Positions 53,466-64,000 of a stretch of 64,000 nt of DNA are shown here, piece by piece (within the stretch, counting starts at the first letter, position 1; every line of letters begins with the position of its first letter). The translations under genes and the position numbers were made by a program. The DNA is from Anniella stebbinsi. Taxonomy: Eukaryota > Chordata > Lepidosauria > Squamata > Anniellidae. Location of the stretch: contig JARDYH010000007.1 of assembly GCA_029215795.1 (NCBI GenBank), positions 22,827,763 through 22,891,762 of the forward strand, written 5' to 3'. The notes beneath the pieces were generated by a model. That model saw only the letters and a program-made list of their open reading frames with translations. It ran no database searches and had not been told where the DNA came from.

Positions 53466-54966
53466 GCAAGCCTAGTCAGCAGGCAGCAGAATTGCCTCGA
53501 GCCCGAAAAGGGACAGATTTCCAAATGGGAGCAGGTGGCCATGTCATCATTTTGAACATTTTTTCAATATTCTGCATTAGAGAGAGAGGGGGGGGGAGAG
53601 AATTAACATGAGTTAGCAGCTTTCCATGTTCACTCAAAACAAAGAAATTACAGATGTTCGGGGCCCAAGCTGAGTCCTCCTCACACTACTCATTCCCTAA
53701 TTGGGATGCAAGCAGTGCAGGGAAGGTGTTCCCAACTCCGATGGTGCTTGGAGGAGCTCTCTCCATGCAGAGAGAGGTGTGGAACTTCATGCCTCTGTCT
53801 GCACAAAAGAGGAAATAAAATGGATGGTGTGGTGTCAGTGATGTCATAGAAGGGGAGGTGCTTCGGGGTAGTGGCTCATCCCCTCAATGCCATCTGGCCT
53901 ACCAGGTTAAAGCTTTGGTAGATTGGAGGTCTCTTTTAGTGGATTCGTTGAGAAGTCCCCTACATTTTCTCCAGTGAGACATGGGAGGTTACTGATGAAC
54001 TTGATTCATGTAGTTGTGTGTGTGAACGTGAGTGAGGAATCCAGAAGTAAAGGGAAGGAGCATAGGTGTGGCTGAGGATAGATACTGCTCTGACAATGGC
54101 AGGCAGAGACATCTTGTGTGGAGAAGGTGAGTGAGGCATCTTGATGCTTCATTCCCCTGCCTGTCTGCCCTCCAACCTTGATAATTCTAGTAGTTTGGTT
54201 GTAGTCCCTTCAAGCCTGAAAGTGCTTCTAATGCATGTCAGGTCAGTTAATGGAAAAGTGGCTATTATTAATGATCTCATTTTAGTAGAACATGCCAAGC
54301 TGCCTTGTGTTACTGTTATGTTTTAGTCGAGCTTTCCCCCCCTCCCTGTGTTTTAACCACCCTTTGCCTTGCTGTTGGAGTATTTCATTTTAAGTAGTCT
54401 CTAATTTTATTATTTAATTTATTGGATGTTACTGTTGTCTAAGACATCTCATCAGGATTTGGTCCTAAGGCATTGTGTGTGTGTATATATATTCAATAAA
54501 CAACAAGAACACTCTTTCCATTTAGCATTTTATGTTAAGGCCTTTTCATGTTCACTCAGGCTTCACAATGTCAGTAAATTATGCTAAGGGCCATAAGCTT
54601 AATAGCTGTGTTATTTAGGGAATATGCATATGGCATGGTACCCTATGTTGTGGTTATTTACTGCTTCATCACTGCTTTGGCTGTCAGTGGCAAAGTGGTG
54701 GACCCAAGTCTTGGATTTGTCTGTTCAATGGAATAGACACATGGATTATGCAACTCAAGCTATCATGCATCTCATGTTTCAAGTACCCAACTGGCAACTA
54801 GTACCATCCATACAGAATGAACATAGACGGGTTGGGTGAGTTGGAGTTGGAAAAGCACCACAAGAAAGAAGTCATAGTCACCATAGATCACCACAGACAG
54901 TTGGCAAAGAGTACCACAGGAGACAATTATTTTGTCAGAGGGAATTCTGCAAGCACTGCCTTCTAA
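53466..54966. other. unassigned DNA
   Basis: Small frames only. A TATATATATTCAATAAAC segment near 54485 resembles a LINE tail but cannot be extended. Confidence 0.3.
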
Positions 54967-54974
54967 CAACCCCC

Positions 54975-55287
54975 TAGAGTGACCATGTGAAAAGGAGGAC
55001 AGGGCTCCTGTATCTTTAACAGTTGCACAGAAAAGGGAATTTCAGCATTTGGATGCATGCAGCACCTGGTGAAGTTCCCTCTTCATCATGACAATTAAAG
55101 CTGCAGAAGCTATACTAGAGTGACCAGATACAAAAGAGGGCAGGGCTCCTGCAGCTTTAACTGTTGTGATGAAGAGGGAATTTCACCAGGTGCTGCATGC
55201 ATACAAATAGCAGCTGCGGAAATTCCCTGTTCTATACGACTGTTAAAGATGCAGGAGCCCTGTCCTCCTTTCCATATTGTCACCCTA
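54975..55287. mobile_element. palindromic hAT-like MITE, family A copy 7
   Basis: Ends TAGAGTGACCATGTG and ATATTGTCACCCTA. Flanks CAACCCCC (54967-54974) and CAACCCCT (55288-55295) match at seven of eight positions. Full palindrome of 313 bases. Confidence 0.9.
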
Positions 55288-55295
55288 CAACCCCT

Positions 55296-56524
55296 CTGAG
55301 GAAAGCCTTAGACTAAAGAAAAGGCCAAACTGCACTGGGCTTCTTGAAAATAAATATTTTGCATCCTGAGTGACAACTCATTTCTCTTCCTTCTGACTTG
55401 GTTTGGATGCTTACCTCCTTCTGTTTTTGGGTTGGAAAGGAAGCACCACACGAAAAAATCCAAGAGGGGTAAAAAGGATAAGAAAAAATGTCAGCATGGT
55501 AAGAATATTATCTTTTCCCTGCCACCCACCAGATATTAGGACATGAATTGCTTTGTTTCCCAACTTTTGGAGTGTGCTTTGAACATTTTTGTCAATGAGC
55601 TGACACGTCCCAGCAAGGGAAGGGGGCTTTCTTTTAAACAACCAAGCAACAGCCACATTTCCCCCTTTTCTTATAGAATAGCTGCATTGAGGAATCTGCC
55701 GCCAATTGAGAATGAATGGTCGAAAGCTCCAAATCCCTCCAGATGGGGACTTATACCTGATAATGGGAAACTCTGGCAGAGCCTTGTGAGAGCAGCGTGA
55801 CTGGTGCAGCGATTATTCTTTATTGCTGTGGCATTTACTGCTGGTGGAGTGGTGGGCAGCTCCTAACACTCAAAATTAATGTGCAGTAACAGCCTTATGT
55901 GAGGTGTAGCCCAAGGTGCAGTGTGTTGAAGCCTAATATATCAAAGTGATTGCTCCTCTCCATTTAAATTGGTCTGATCGCTCTCCACATAACCTGCTGC
56001 ATCAGAGTTACTTTTAATATTTGAGGGGCTAAATCTATCCGATAGAGAGAAAACTTTTATTTCAAAAAAAGAAAAAAAAGATTCTGAATCCTGCTGAACC
56101 AGGATCCCACCCCCTTTTCCTGCTGCATTAGGAATGCTTCTTTTTTTTGTAAAGCAGGCATTGGAATCCAGATTGTCTTGAGTCGCAGTTTTATCATGTT
56201 ATCATTCTGACTGTGATGGATAAATAGAAACAGGAGCAGTGTACCGTGGAATATCAGATGGTGGGATTAACAAGATGGGCAAAGTTTATCACTTTCATGC
56301 CCTGCCTATAAACTTTCCATAAACACCTGGCTGGCTACAATTAGACTACTAGGTTAGACGGACCTTTGGGAAGTGCCATGGCTTAGTGGTAGGGATGTTG
56401 GAGGAATCCAGCCAGGGGATGAGGTTCTCTGAGCTGTCATAAGCTCACCTTTCTCTTGTCCCCAGACATCAGCTCACCAATGGCACAACTGATGGCACAT
56501 GAGGTGGCGCAACATGATGCAGAT
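55296..56524. other. unassigned DNA
   Basis: No supported gene. The frame 55543-55800 shows no domain I recognise. Confidence 0.3.
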
Positions 56525-56527
56525 CAA

Positions 56528-56683
56528 GGCCAGATCTACACCAAGCAGGATATAGCAGGATGAAAACAATATATAAAAGACAGGAGTCACACTACTGCTT
56601 TATAGCGGTATTGAACTGACAACTGTTGGGGCCCATTGACACATACCATATACTGCTATATCCTTCTTGGTGTAGATCTGGCC
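56528..56683. mobile_element. MITE family K copy 3, complete
   Basis: GGCCAGATCTACACCAAGCA at the left and its exact complement TGCTTGGTGTAGATCTGGCC except for a CT-for-GC change at the right. Inverted ends run about 27 bases and the whole is 156 bases. Flanked by CAA on both sides (56525-56527 and 56684-56686), a possible 3-base duplication as made by PIF/Harbinger-type transposases. Confidence 0.75.
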
Positions 56684-56739
56684 CAAGTCAGACCATCTTG
56701 TGGATTTTCAGGTTTCTGGTTTGTTTGTTCCTTTTTTTC

Positions 56740-56990
56740 TTAAATGGACATTTGCATAAATTGCAGTCTTAATTTGTACAATTTGTGCAATTTGTGCGAT
56801 GTGAGCACATTGCACAAATTATGGTTGCAATTTGCACAAATTATAAAAATTGAAGCTGCAGTTTGCTCAAATGTCTCTTTAAGATGGGAAAACTCACACA
56901 GACATACACACAGATCCCAGATTTTGAGAAAAGCCTGTGGCTTGGCTCACAAATGTAAGATGACCATGCGGAGAATAATCGGGTCCCAAA
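56740..56990. repeat. AT-rich family X relative
   Basis: TTTGCATAAATTGCAGTC, AATTTGTGCAATTTGTGC, ATTTGCACAAATTATAAAAA and GTGGCTTGGCTCACAAATG words match 20990-21215 and 53285-53400. Confidence 0.5.
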
Positions 56991-57937
56991 CAGGCTAGAT
57001 TTCAAAATGACGGACATGCGTACTCAGTGGTATATGTTTTGCATGCAGAAGAGCCCCAGTTCAATCTCCAATATTTCCAGATAGTGCTGCGAAAGACTCC
57101 TTTGTGAAAGTCCTGAAAACTGCTGCCAGGCGGCATGCTTAGTTGCAGTAGGACATGGAGAGTCAAGGACTGTGCAATACTTTTACTGACATAACTTGAT
57201 CCAATATGAGATATCATTTGCCTCCTTTCTTTCCTGGCAATAAGCAGAGTGCCTGCAAGGATTCAAGTCTTCAGTAAATTATAGCAGGAGAGTCACACCA
57301 TGACTGGCCAAAGAAGATTCTACTTTCAGGGAACAGCTTGTCAGATCTAATATATTCAGTTTCAAAAGTGGTAGAGGAATCATGACCCTGAATTTCCACT
57401 GCTACACTACACCCCCCCCCCACCCTCAAAGGAGCATAATTAATTAATTTCAGCTAGAGGAGCATCTCCCCATCTGTAATTAATAGTATGTGCCCTGACT
57501 GCTTAAGTTATGTCAGATGGGGCAGACTGTGTAAAGTGATTAATGAAGGCAAATTAGAAATGTTTCCCATCCCATCCATCCTGTCCCCAAATTCTTGTAG
57601 TATCCATTGCATTTTCTTGTGGAAAACATTAAAGTGGCAGTTTGCTCACAATGAGTCTATATGCTAAAATTCCCATTGGAATTCAACTAAAGGGCCAAGT
57701 CACAAGGCAACTGCCGGAACTCCTTTTCGTTGTTGTTGCTATTGTTTCCCTCGCTCCAAGGTGTGGAGATTTTGATTTTGATTAGATTTGGAAAATCAGA
57801 AATATTAATCATCAGTGTTCCTTTGATATTTTATCTTCTCACAAATACAAAACTGGGGATGGTGAAAACAGAGAACTGGTTAGACTAATTTATAAACCGT
57901 TCTACATTGTGCAACCTAACTATGCCAGGAAGCCGAT
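56991..57937. other. unassigned DNA
   Basis: A C run near 57413-57421. No supported gene. Confidence 0.3.
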
Positions 57938-58012
57938 GGAGGAGGAGGAGGAGGAGGAGGAGGAGGAGGAGGAGGAGGAGGAGGAGGAGGAAGAGGAGGA
58001 GGAGGAGGAGGG
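57938..58012. repeat. (GGA)n microsatellite
   Basis: About 24 GGA units with one GAA interruption; purine-only on the plus strand. Confidence 0.95.
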
Positions 58013-58023
58013 AACACATTAAA

Positions 58024-58106
58024 GCTGCTATCCTATGCACAACTACCTGGGAGTAAACACTATTGAACTCAATGGGATTTAATTCTGAGTAGTAGGATTG
58101 TGCGGT
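58024..58106. mobile_element. MITE family J copy 4
   Basis: GCTGCTATCCTATGCACAAC, CTGGGAGTAAACACTATTGA and complementary AATGGGATTTAATTC, GTAGTAGGATTGTGC. The clearest hairpin of this family in the window. Confidence 0.65.
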
Positions 58107-59187
58107 AAGACCCCCACAAAAAGAGAGGTACACTCACTGCTACAATGTGAACCAAAATGTAACATAAGGACATGCCTTTAAAATAGTCTGACAATGTTGG
58201 CTGCATGTGTATGGAACACAAAACTAATAATTTAATAGTATCAATACACTCCAGGCTTATAGATGTCCCATTTTTTATAAACAATGTATATGCCAATGTG
58301 TATTTAATCATAGATTTATTTATTGGATTGACTGATTCATTTATTGATTCATTAATTGAATTAAGCAGAAATTCAATACTTCTCACTGTAGTGGGAAATA
58401 ATAACCAGGTGACATATGTGACTTGTTCAAACTGCTGTATAGGTACAAACTCTTGATGGGCAATTTAAAGACCCCCTGTTCTCTCTTCTTAGAGTTCTTT
58501 ATCTTTAGCACACCTTCAGTATAAAGGAAGCCTTCAAACAGACTCATAGCTATCCTAACTGCTTTAAGTGCAATGCATTTGTGGAAACGGTGATATATAA
58601 ATTGTCAGTGACTGTTAGATTGTAAGAAGTGTACATTGCTTACATGACGCATTTTGGGCCCTGATTTAGCAATTTGGAAAACCACACCATAGCTATAGGC
58701 ATGTGACACAGGCAAACCTCAGAGGGGGGGTCTTTACCCTGCCCCACAAGTACCACAGCCAGAGGGAATCTCAGGTCACCATAAAGGTGCATGAAGGTGC
58801 TCCCAATTGGCTCCTGTTGCTCTTCTTTCCCTACACAATCCTCCAACATTTAACCCCCCTCTCCTAAGTGCCTCCTAAACCACCTTAAAAACAACCTGCT
58901 TCCCAAACTCAAGCAGGTCCATCGATTAAAAGACATGTTAAATGAACAGATTGTTTTGACCTGCACTGGTTCGTATGGGGCAAGAGGATGGGATAAAGAG
59001 TGAGGTATCAAGCAAAGAGATCACAAAACGTGTGGTGTGCATGCACATACTGCTCTAAGCCCTTCCACTTTCAGTCAACATGCAGGAAACCTGCATGCAT
59101 TCACACATTTCATCTTGCCCTTCCGCACCCTGAAGCAGATGCAACCTTCTCCCCCCCCCCCCCGCTCCACTTCACACAACCTTTCAG
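58107..59187. other. unassigned DNA
   Basis: No supported gene or recognised repeat. A run of C lies at 59151-59163 just before the candidate exon. Confidence 0.3.
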
Positions 59188-59371
59188 GCCATGGGGGAAA
59201 TAGGGAATGCTCATCTTCTTGAAGCAGATATGGACTTCCAGCCCATTCCTGAGCTTGGCCAAGGCCTGGTGGAACAAGAGGATGGTACTGTGCTGACTTC
59301 CGTTAACACTGCCGAGACGCCTCAGTTCATTACTACTAATAAAAACAATGCCAGACAGAAAACACAAAATG
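59188..59371 (+). CDS. candidate exon of an unrecognised gene
   Basis: A long pyrimidine tract (CCTTCTC, many C, CCACTTCACACAACCTTTCAG) leads to an AG at 59186-59187. A frame then stays open for 61 codons: AMGEIGNAHLLEADM, then DFQPIPELGQGLVEQEDG, then TVLTSVNTAETPQF. A weak donor ATG|GTATGA follows. The peptide is acidic, without transposon motifs that I recognise. The opposite strand is also open here, which weakens the case, and the tract of C may just be a homopolymer. I do not recognise the protein. It could instead be part of an unlisted repeat. Confidence 0.22.
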
Positions 59372-60001
59372 GTATGAAAAGTTAGCTAGCTTTTCCTTTT
59401 TGAAATGTTGTGACAGCAGATAGAGCCACCAGATATGACTGAGGCAAATGACTTATTCGCACATGTTCTATACATATCGCAGGACACAATAACAGGGCCG
59501 TTTTTATTTTTTCCCACGTCAAAGTAAGGAGGTTTCACTTGCAATAAATCGTTTCATCCAGTTCTATTATTCTGACTCAATTTTTTTTTTAATGTCAGCA
59601 GCCACAAAGCTTGAAAATGAAAGACATATAAAAAAAGAAGAAGAAATCCCTAAAGATTGAACTGATTTGTTTATGCACCATTATTTAAGTAAGTGCAAAA
59701 AAATAAAAATAAAACCATTCTACTTTAAGATGCACTATATTTTTTAGAAAGCAGCAAAATAAAGTAGCTGCTGTTCTGTATGGATTACAACCTGAATGTT
59801 CTGAAAAAGGAATGTTAGGGGAGGAAACCAAGCAAAGAAATAATGTAAATGGAAATTAAAGATTAATATACAACATGGCAGCTGAAAGCAGCAGTTTGTA
59901 TCTGTGCAGCAGGGAGCATATTGTGTGCGCTTTGATTTATTTATTTGATTTCTATCTGCTCTTTCCTCCACAACCACTCTGATTTGAAAATAAAAAAATA
60001 A
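59372..60001. other. unassigned AT-rich DNA
   Basis: No supported gene. Confidence 0.3.
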
Positions 60002-60305
60002 GAACATCAGAAGAGCCATGCTAGATCAGACCAAGGATCCATCGAGTCCAACAGTCTGTTTGTATATATCTGTTATGCGTACCCTCCTATTTCCCCAAGC
60101 TAAACAATCCCAGCTGTTGTAACCTTCCCTCATAGGGAAGTTGCTCCATCCCTTTGATTATTTTAATTGCCACTTTCTGCACAGTTTCCAACACTACAAT
60201 GCTTTTAGGTGTGGTGACCAGAAGTGTACACAGTATGTACACAGTATTCTAAGCACCAAAGATTTATATAAGGACAGTATGATCGTGGCATTTATATTCT
60301 CGCTT
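60002..60305 (-). pseudogene. CR1-type LINE 3' region
   Basis: AAGAACATCAGAAGAGCCAT and GCTAGATCAGACCAAGGATC are the complement of the CR1 end at 20410-20450. Further on, TTGCTCCATCCCTTTGATTA, TTTCTGCACAGTTTCCAACA and AGGTGTGGTGACCAGAAGTG belong to the coding part of reptile CR1 in antisense. Dead. Confidence 0.65.
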
Positions 60306-60711
60306 CTTTTCCTAATTATGCAATTCGGTGGGGACCGCACCACCCAATATCAGGAGTGGGCCCTACTCACCATGGTTTCTCCAGGTGTCACTATGGAGCC
60401 ATTGCAAGTATGACAGCAGGGAACTGGTTCCCCCCCCCCCCAAATGCTATAAGCTGTGAGGGGCTGAAGCAAGCTAATACACCCCATCTCATTTTTTTTT
60501 CATTTTTATTTTGCAGCTGACATTTAATCTTGTATGGCTTTCCTTTAATTATTGTTGGCCCTTTATTTCTTTTTTCTTTTTATTTATTTATTTGATTGCT
60601 TTTTCTCTCTCTTTCAAATGACAAGCTTGAATATTAGCTATGTTTCACTGATCAAGTGATAACTACTTCATCACATGAGTTTGCTATAAGATTATGATGA
60701 TGACACAGAAC
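60306..60711. other. unassigned DNA
   Basis: Nothing seen beyond short C and T runs. Confidence 0.3.
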
Positions 60712-60790
60712 AGCCTTCCCTGGCCTGATGCCCTCCAGATGTATTGGACTGTACCTCCCATTATCCCCAGCCAGCAAGTCAGACTAATGT
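60712..60790. mobile_element. MITE family D, half copy
   Basis: AGCCTTCCCTGGCCTGATGC, CCTCCAGATGTATTGGACTG and CCATTATCCCCAGCCAGCA match one arm of the family D hairpin. Confidence 0.6.
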
Positions 60791-61204
60791 AGGAGATGAA
60801 AGTTGAAGAGGTCCCTCAATCATGAAGCTCACTGAGTGTTATTAGACATGTCAATATCTGTCAGTCTAGCCTACATTGCATATGATGTGCATTATTCACC
60901 ATATGGCCAAATTTGTGCAAATTGTTCAGACAGTTGCTCAGAGTGCCCAGAAATTTGTGCAGACTGCAGAACTTGTGTGTGTGTATGTGTGTGTGTGCAG
61001 ACTTCACAAAATGCACAGACAATCCATGGTCTGACCCAAGTCACTGCAGACTGAGACAGGAACCAAAACACAGTCTCCAGTGGGCCAAACCTAGAAAAAT
61101 CTGTCAAACTCTCCACCCCAAATTGATTTCTCTAACATCCTTATCTTCATGTATTTCCCCCAGTACAGGGGCGAGGCAAAGTCGTGTGGCCAACTGTCTT
61201 CAAT
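60791..61204. repeat. AT-rich family X relative and TG run
   Basis: From 60880 to 61090, CCAAATTTGTGCAAATTG, AGAAATTTGTGCAGACTG and ACTTCACAAAATGCACAGAC words with an internal (TG)n run. The rest is unassigned. Confidence 0.4.
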
Positions 61205-61630
61205 TAGGGGTGAGCACATGAAAAAATATCGTTTATCGTTATCGTCAGATCGGACCAAACATTATCATCTTCATTCATATCGTAGGTGAACTGTATCGTC
61301 TTCACAATAATTATCGTGAAAAAATGATATTTTTGCAGCCCTATTTTTAAAGAAAAATTGCCTATAACTTCTGTATTTTCAAAGTTGCAGGCTTGAAACT
61401 TGGTCACAATGCGTATGGGGTATGCCTAAGTATGTGTATGAAATTTGAGATCGATCCCTCCAACCCTCAATTTTATATGAATGTTTTAAAGATCATTTGC
61501 ATTCTGACAGGTCTGAATGAACGCACATGGCGAGCTGTCATTCTGATCTGTCAGAACGGAAATGATCTTTAATAAATTCATATAAAATCGAGGGTTGGAG
61601 GGATCGATCTCAAATTTGGCACATATGTGT
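61205..61630. mobile_element. fold-back hAT-like element (family T copy 2), truncated
   Basis: Left end TAGGGGTGAGCAC followed by TATCGTTTATCGTTATCG. The first inner arm GAAACTTGGTCACAATGCG, the loop with GACAGGTCTGAATGAACGC, and the start of the second arm GGGATCGATCTCAAATTTGG follow in the same order as at 31484. The remainder of the second arm and the right end are missing. Confidence 0.75.
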
Positions 61631-62472
61631 AGCATGTGTAGCATGTGTCATTGTCATTGTCTTCTTCTTCTTCTCCTTCTCTTCTTCCTCCTTTTTTTGG
61701 TTGCAACCAGCCAAGAGAGCCACTCTTCTGGAATCTACTTCACACAATTATTCTTAAAATAAATTAGACTTTCAACATGTAAGACACTTAGTTTAATGAA
61801 TAATGCCTAAGAAGTGAAAAAAAACCAATGATGAGCATGAAATGATATTTGCCCTGAGTTTTCACACTTCCAAACTGCCAATTGTTTTTGAGCTACAAGA
61901 AACTCTGCAAGCAATTTCCCCCTTTCCTATGTTGAAGTGGGAGGAACAGAAGAGGCAGCCACTGTATTAGAGAGTAGTGAATGGACCTGGCCTTGCATGG
62001 GGTTGGAAAAGCTGTTAATCAGATATAGCCTTCAAGCAAACTTACACAGCTGGCAGAGTTGGACACATTGTGCCCGCCCAGTTTGAGTAAAACCATGACT
62101 GCTGCTACCCCTAGGGATAGTGCCATCCATGTGCAACCCCATAGGCCCCTGAGGAAGAGAAATGCCCCCTCTCTTCTCCTGATGCCCTGTAATAGCAGGC
62201 AGGGTACACCTTACTCTGTCTTATGCCTTCTTATTTACCCTGGCTTCAAACAGGTTAAGCAAGTGCCCCTAGTGGCTGAAGAGGTTACTGTGGACTTCAA
62301 CCACATGGACACATTTTAATTAATTAAAATTAATTAATGCATTTAAAAAAAACAGAAACAATGTAATCTTGAGAGTAGCATGCATTATAAGATTTAGGTG
62401 TCTAAGTTCCAAGGTCTGGGCATCATGGCCTGGACAGATGGATGGAGGGACAGATGCACATCCCCTTTTTTA

Positions 62473-62510
<38 letters not shown>

Positions 62511-63079
62511 AGGGTTTATTGTCATCTATATCAACAATCCATTTTGACTAGAGGATGTTTTCTTTCTTCTGAAATATTGAGTTCCTCTAATAGCCATTCT
62601 GCTTTTCTGACATATAGCAGTTTGCATGAAACTGATGCTTCCTAAATATAATGAAAATCTTTGCAAACAGTCAGCCTTGACAGTGTTCCTATTTAACATT
62701 TTTCTTTTTGTTTCTATCTTTATATGCATGCGTAAAAAGGCACAATATAAGATCTTCAAAATAAGAATGGCAGAATGGCTTTTGTTTTGTTTTGTTTTAA
62801 TTAGAGACTCAAACATTGGCAAAGAATTCCTGGCATGCATTGAGAAACTGTCCAGAATTGTTTTGTTTTGCTGTTTAGGATGAAAAGCTTAAATGGCATT
62901 GTGTGTGTGATGGGAAGGGGGCAGGGAGGCTACCCCAAGTTGGTGAAGAATATTGGGGGGGACTGAAAATAGTGATGCTTGTAAGCATGACTGTCCCAAC
63001 AAAGCTGTTTAGTGGCAAAGGCAGGGATGTATGGATTGGGTAAAATCCATTCTGTCTGTATTTCACAGATCATTAGGTG
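61631..63079. other. unassigned DNA
   Basis: Contains a TTC/TCC-rich run near 61660-61697 and a (TA)n run at 62474-62505. The 86-codon frame at 62059-62319 has no domain I recognise and is not called. Confidence 0.3.
62474..62505. repeat. (TA)n microsatellite
   Basis: About 16 TA units. Confidence 0.95.
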
Positions 63080-63500
63080 TTTTTTGTTCCATCATCTGCC
63101 CATCCAGAGAATCTGATCTTAATTTGGTTTTTCAAATTTGTGCAAATTTTCATTTGCATTAATGCAAATTTGTGCAAATTCACACACACACACACACACA
63201 CACGTGCAAATTCCCCCAAATGCACAACTCCCCAATGTGCATTTTCACACTTTAACCTATTAGTTTCCTTCTTTAGAGAGGGAAATGAACATTTTTTGGC
63301 ATTTTTTTTTAATCGTGTGTTTTTCTATGGCAAAATTTGTACAAAATTCCTGATGGTTAGAAAAATGGTCCACAAGTAAATGGAATCTGCCTTTCAAGTA
63401 TGTAGAATTCTGCTGTGGAATCCACAGACCAGATTCATAAAAATCCAAGCTCATTCAGTTCCCTTAAGAATTTCTCCAACATTCCTAGGCATAGGTCCAT
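63080..63500. repeat. AT-rich dispersed repeat family X, copy 2
   Basis: Partner of 11760-12215 (see shared words there). It carries an internal (CA)n run at 63181-63203 and AAATTTGTGCAAATT direct and inverted words around it. Confidence 0.55.
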
Positions 63501-64000
63501 GGACATTTTTTTTTTTTTTTGGCAAGAAAGATCCCTAAAGCAATGTCCTTACTTTTCTTCCAGCACTTGGAAGCCCAATAGATAAACTTCAAATAAGTAT
63601 GGTGCAAGTAAATGAGCAAAGTGTGCTGCTGTTGAAGAGGCAGGATTTCTGTTAAAGTAGAGAAACCCTGAAGGTCATCCTCTTGTCTGCGGGAGTCTAT
63701 CGTAGGACTCCTTGCTGAACATCCACAAAAATATGGAGATACTTCTACTTGTAATATTTTATCTAAAAGCCTTCAGCTCCATACCCAAACTGACTTTTTG
63801 GAAGTAGATTAGTAGTTCTATGATCACATTCTACTTTGTTTCTGTATTTGGTACCAGATGCCACATGATAATAAGCGGACAGGTAATGGATAACATGTTT
63901 CAGTAGAACTGGGTGATAAAACCTGTGTCATTAAAAACCCACACATTACTAACCAGCTCATGCTAATTCAATAATTGTATATTTCCATTACATACACACA
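63501..64000. other. unassigned DNA
   Basis: A T run near 63507-63521. No supported gene or recognised repeat. Confidence 0.3.

Noticed and set aside
62059..62319. 86-codon frame as a gene
   Set aside because: No domain, no splice signals or promoter, and no similarity I recognise.

Overview
The window reads as vertebrate non-coding DNA, most likely from a squamate reptile (lizard or snake). I infer this from the repeat mix, not from any host gene. There are CR1 fragments, many L2-like LINE fragments, an R4/Dong-like LINE with a restriction-like endonuclease domain, tRNA-derived SINEs, solo LTRs, large numbers of palindromic non-autonomous DNA transposons, and abundant AAT, CA, CT and GGA microsatellites. 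No bacterial-style operon, rRNA, tRNA gene or CRISPR array is visible. Almost all short open frames are chance frames or pieces of transposons. Two weak exon candidates (363-441 on the minus strand, 59188-59371 on the plus strand) have usable splice signals, but I recognise neither protein.

Layout. 1-5 kb: AT-rich flank with one candidate exon, a small GC-rich inverted-repeat element and an LTR-like block. 5.07-6.40 kb: a very GC-rich hAT-like element, with an exact 8-bp target duplication, inside a CR1 LINE. 8-16 kb: palindromic MITEs, a 1.9-kb inverted repeat (arms 9255-9644 and 10732-11135) and SINEs. 17-23 kb: L2-like and CR1 LINE ends, a solo LTR with a (GGAGA)n expansion, and a Tc1-like MITE. 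24.6-27.5 kb: an R4/Dong-like LINE bounded on both sides by AAT microsatellites and broken by a GC-rich hAT-like element. 27.6-29.4 kb: a second complete GC-rich hAT-like element with five tandem palindromes and an exact 8-bp target duplication. 30-32 kb: LTR-like block and a 686-bp fold-back element. 36.2-39.0 kb: a long internally deleted L2-like LINE carrying a nested MITE. 42-56 kb: more MITEs, LTRs (one nested cleanly in an L2-like LINE) and LINE ends. 56-64 kb: MITEs, microsatellites, a CR1 fragment and AT-rich repeats.

How the parts relate. The window is a stratified transposon deposit. L2-like, CR1 and R4 LINEs form the older substrate. hAT-like elements and one LTR landed inside them, in several cases leaving readable target duplications. 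The most unusual component is a set of hAT-type elements that share a TAGGG(A/G)TGTGCAC-type terminus but have quite different interiors, including GC-rich versions built from tandemly amplified perfect-looking palindromes. None encodes a visible transposase, so any movement would need an enzyme supplied from elsewhere in the genome.
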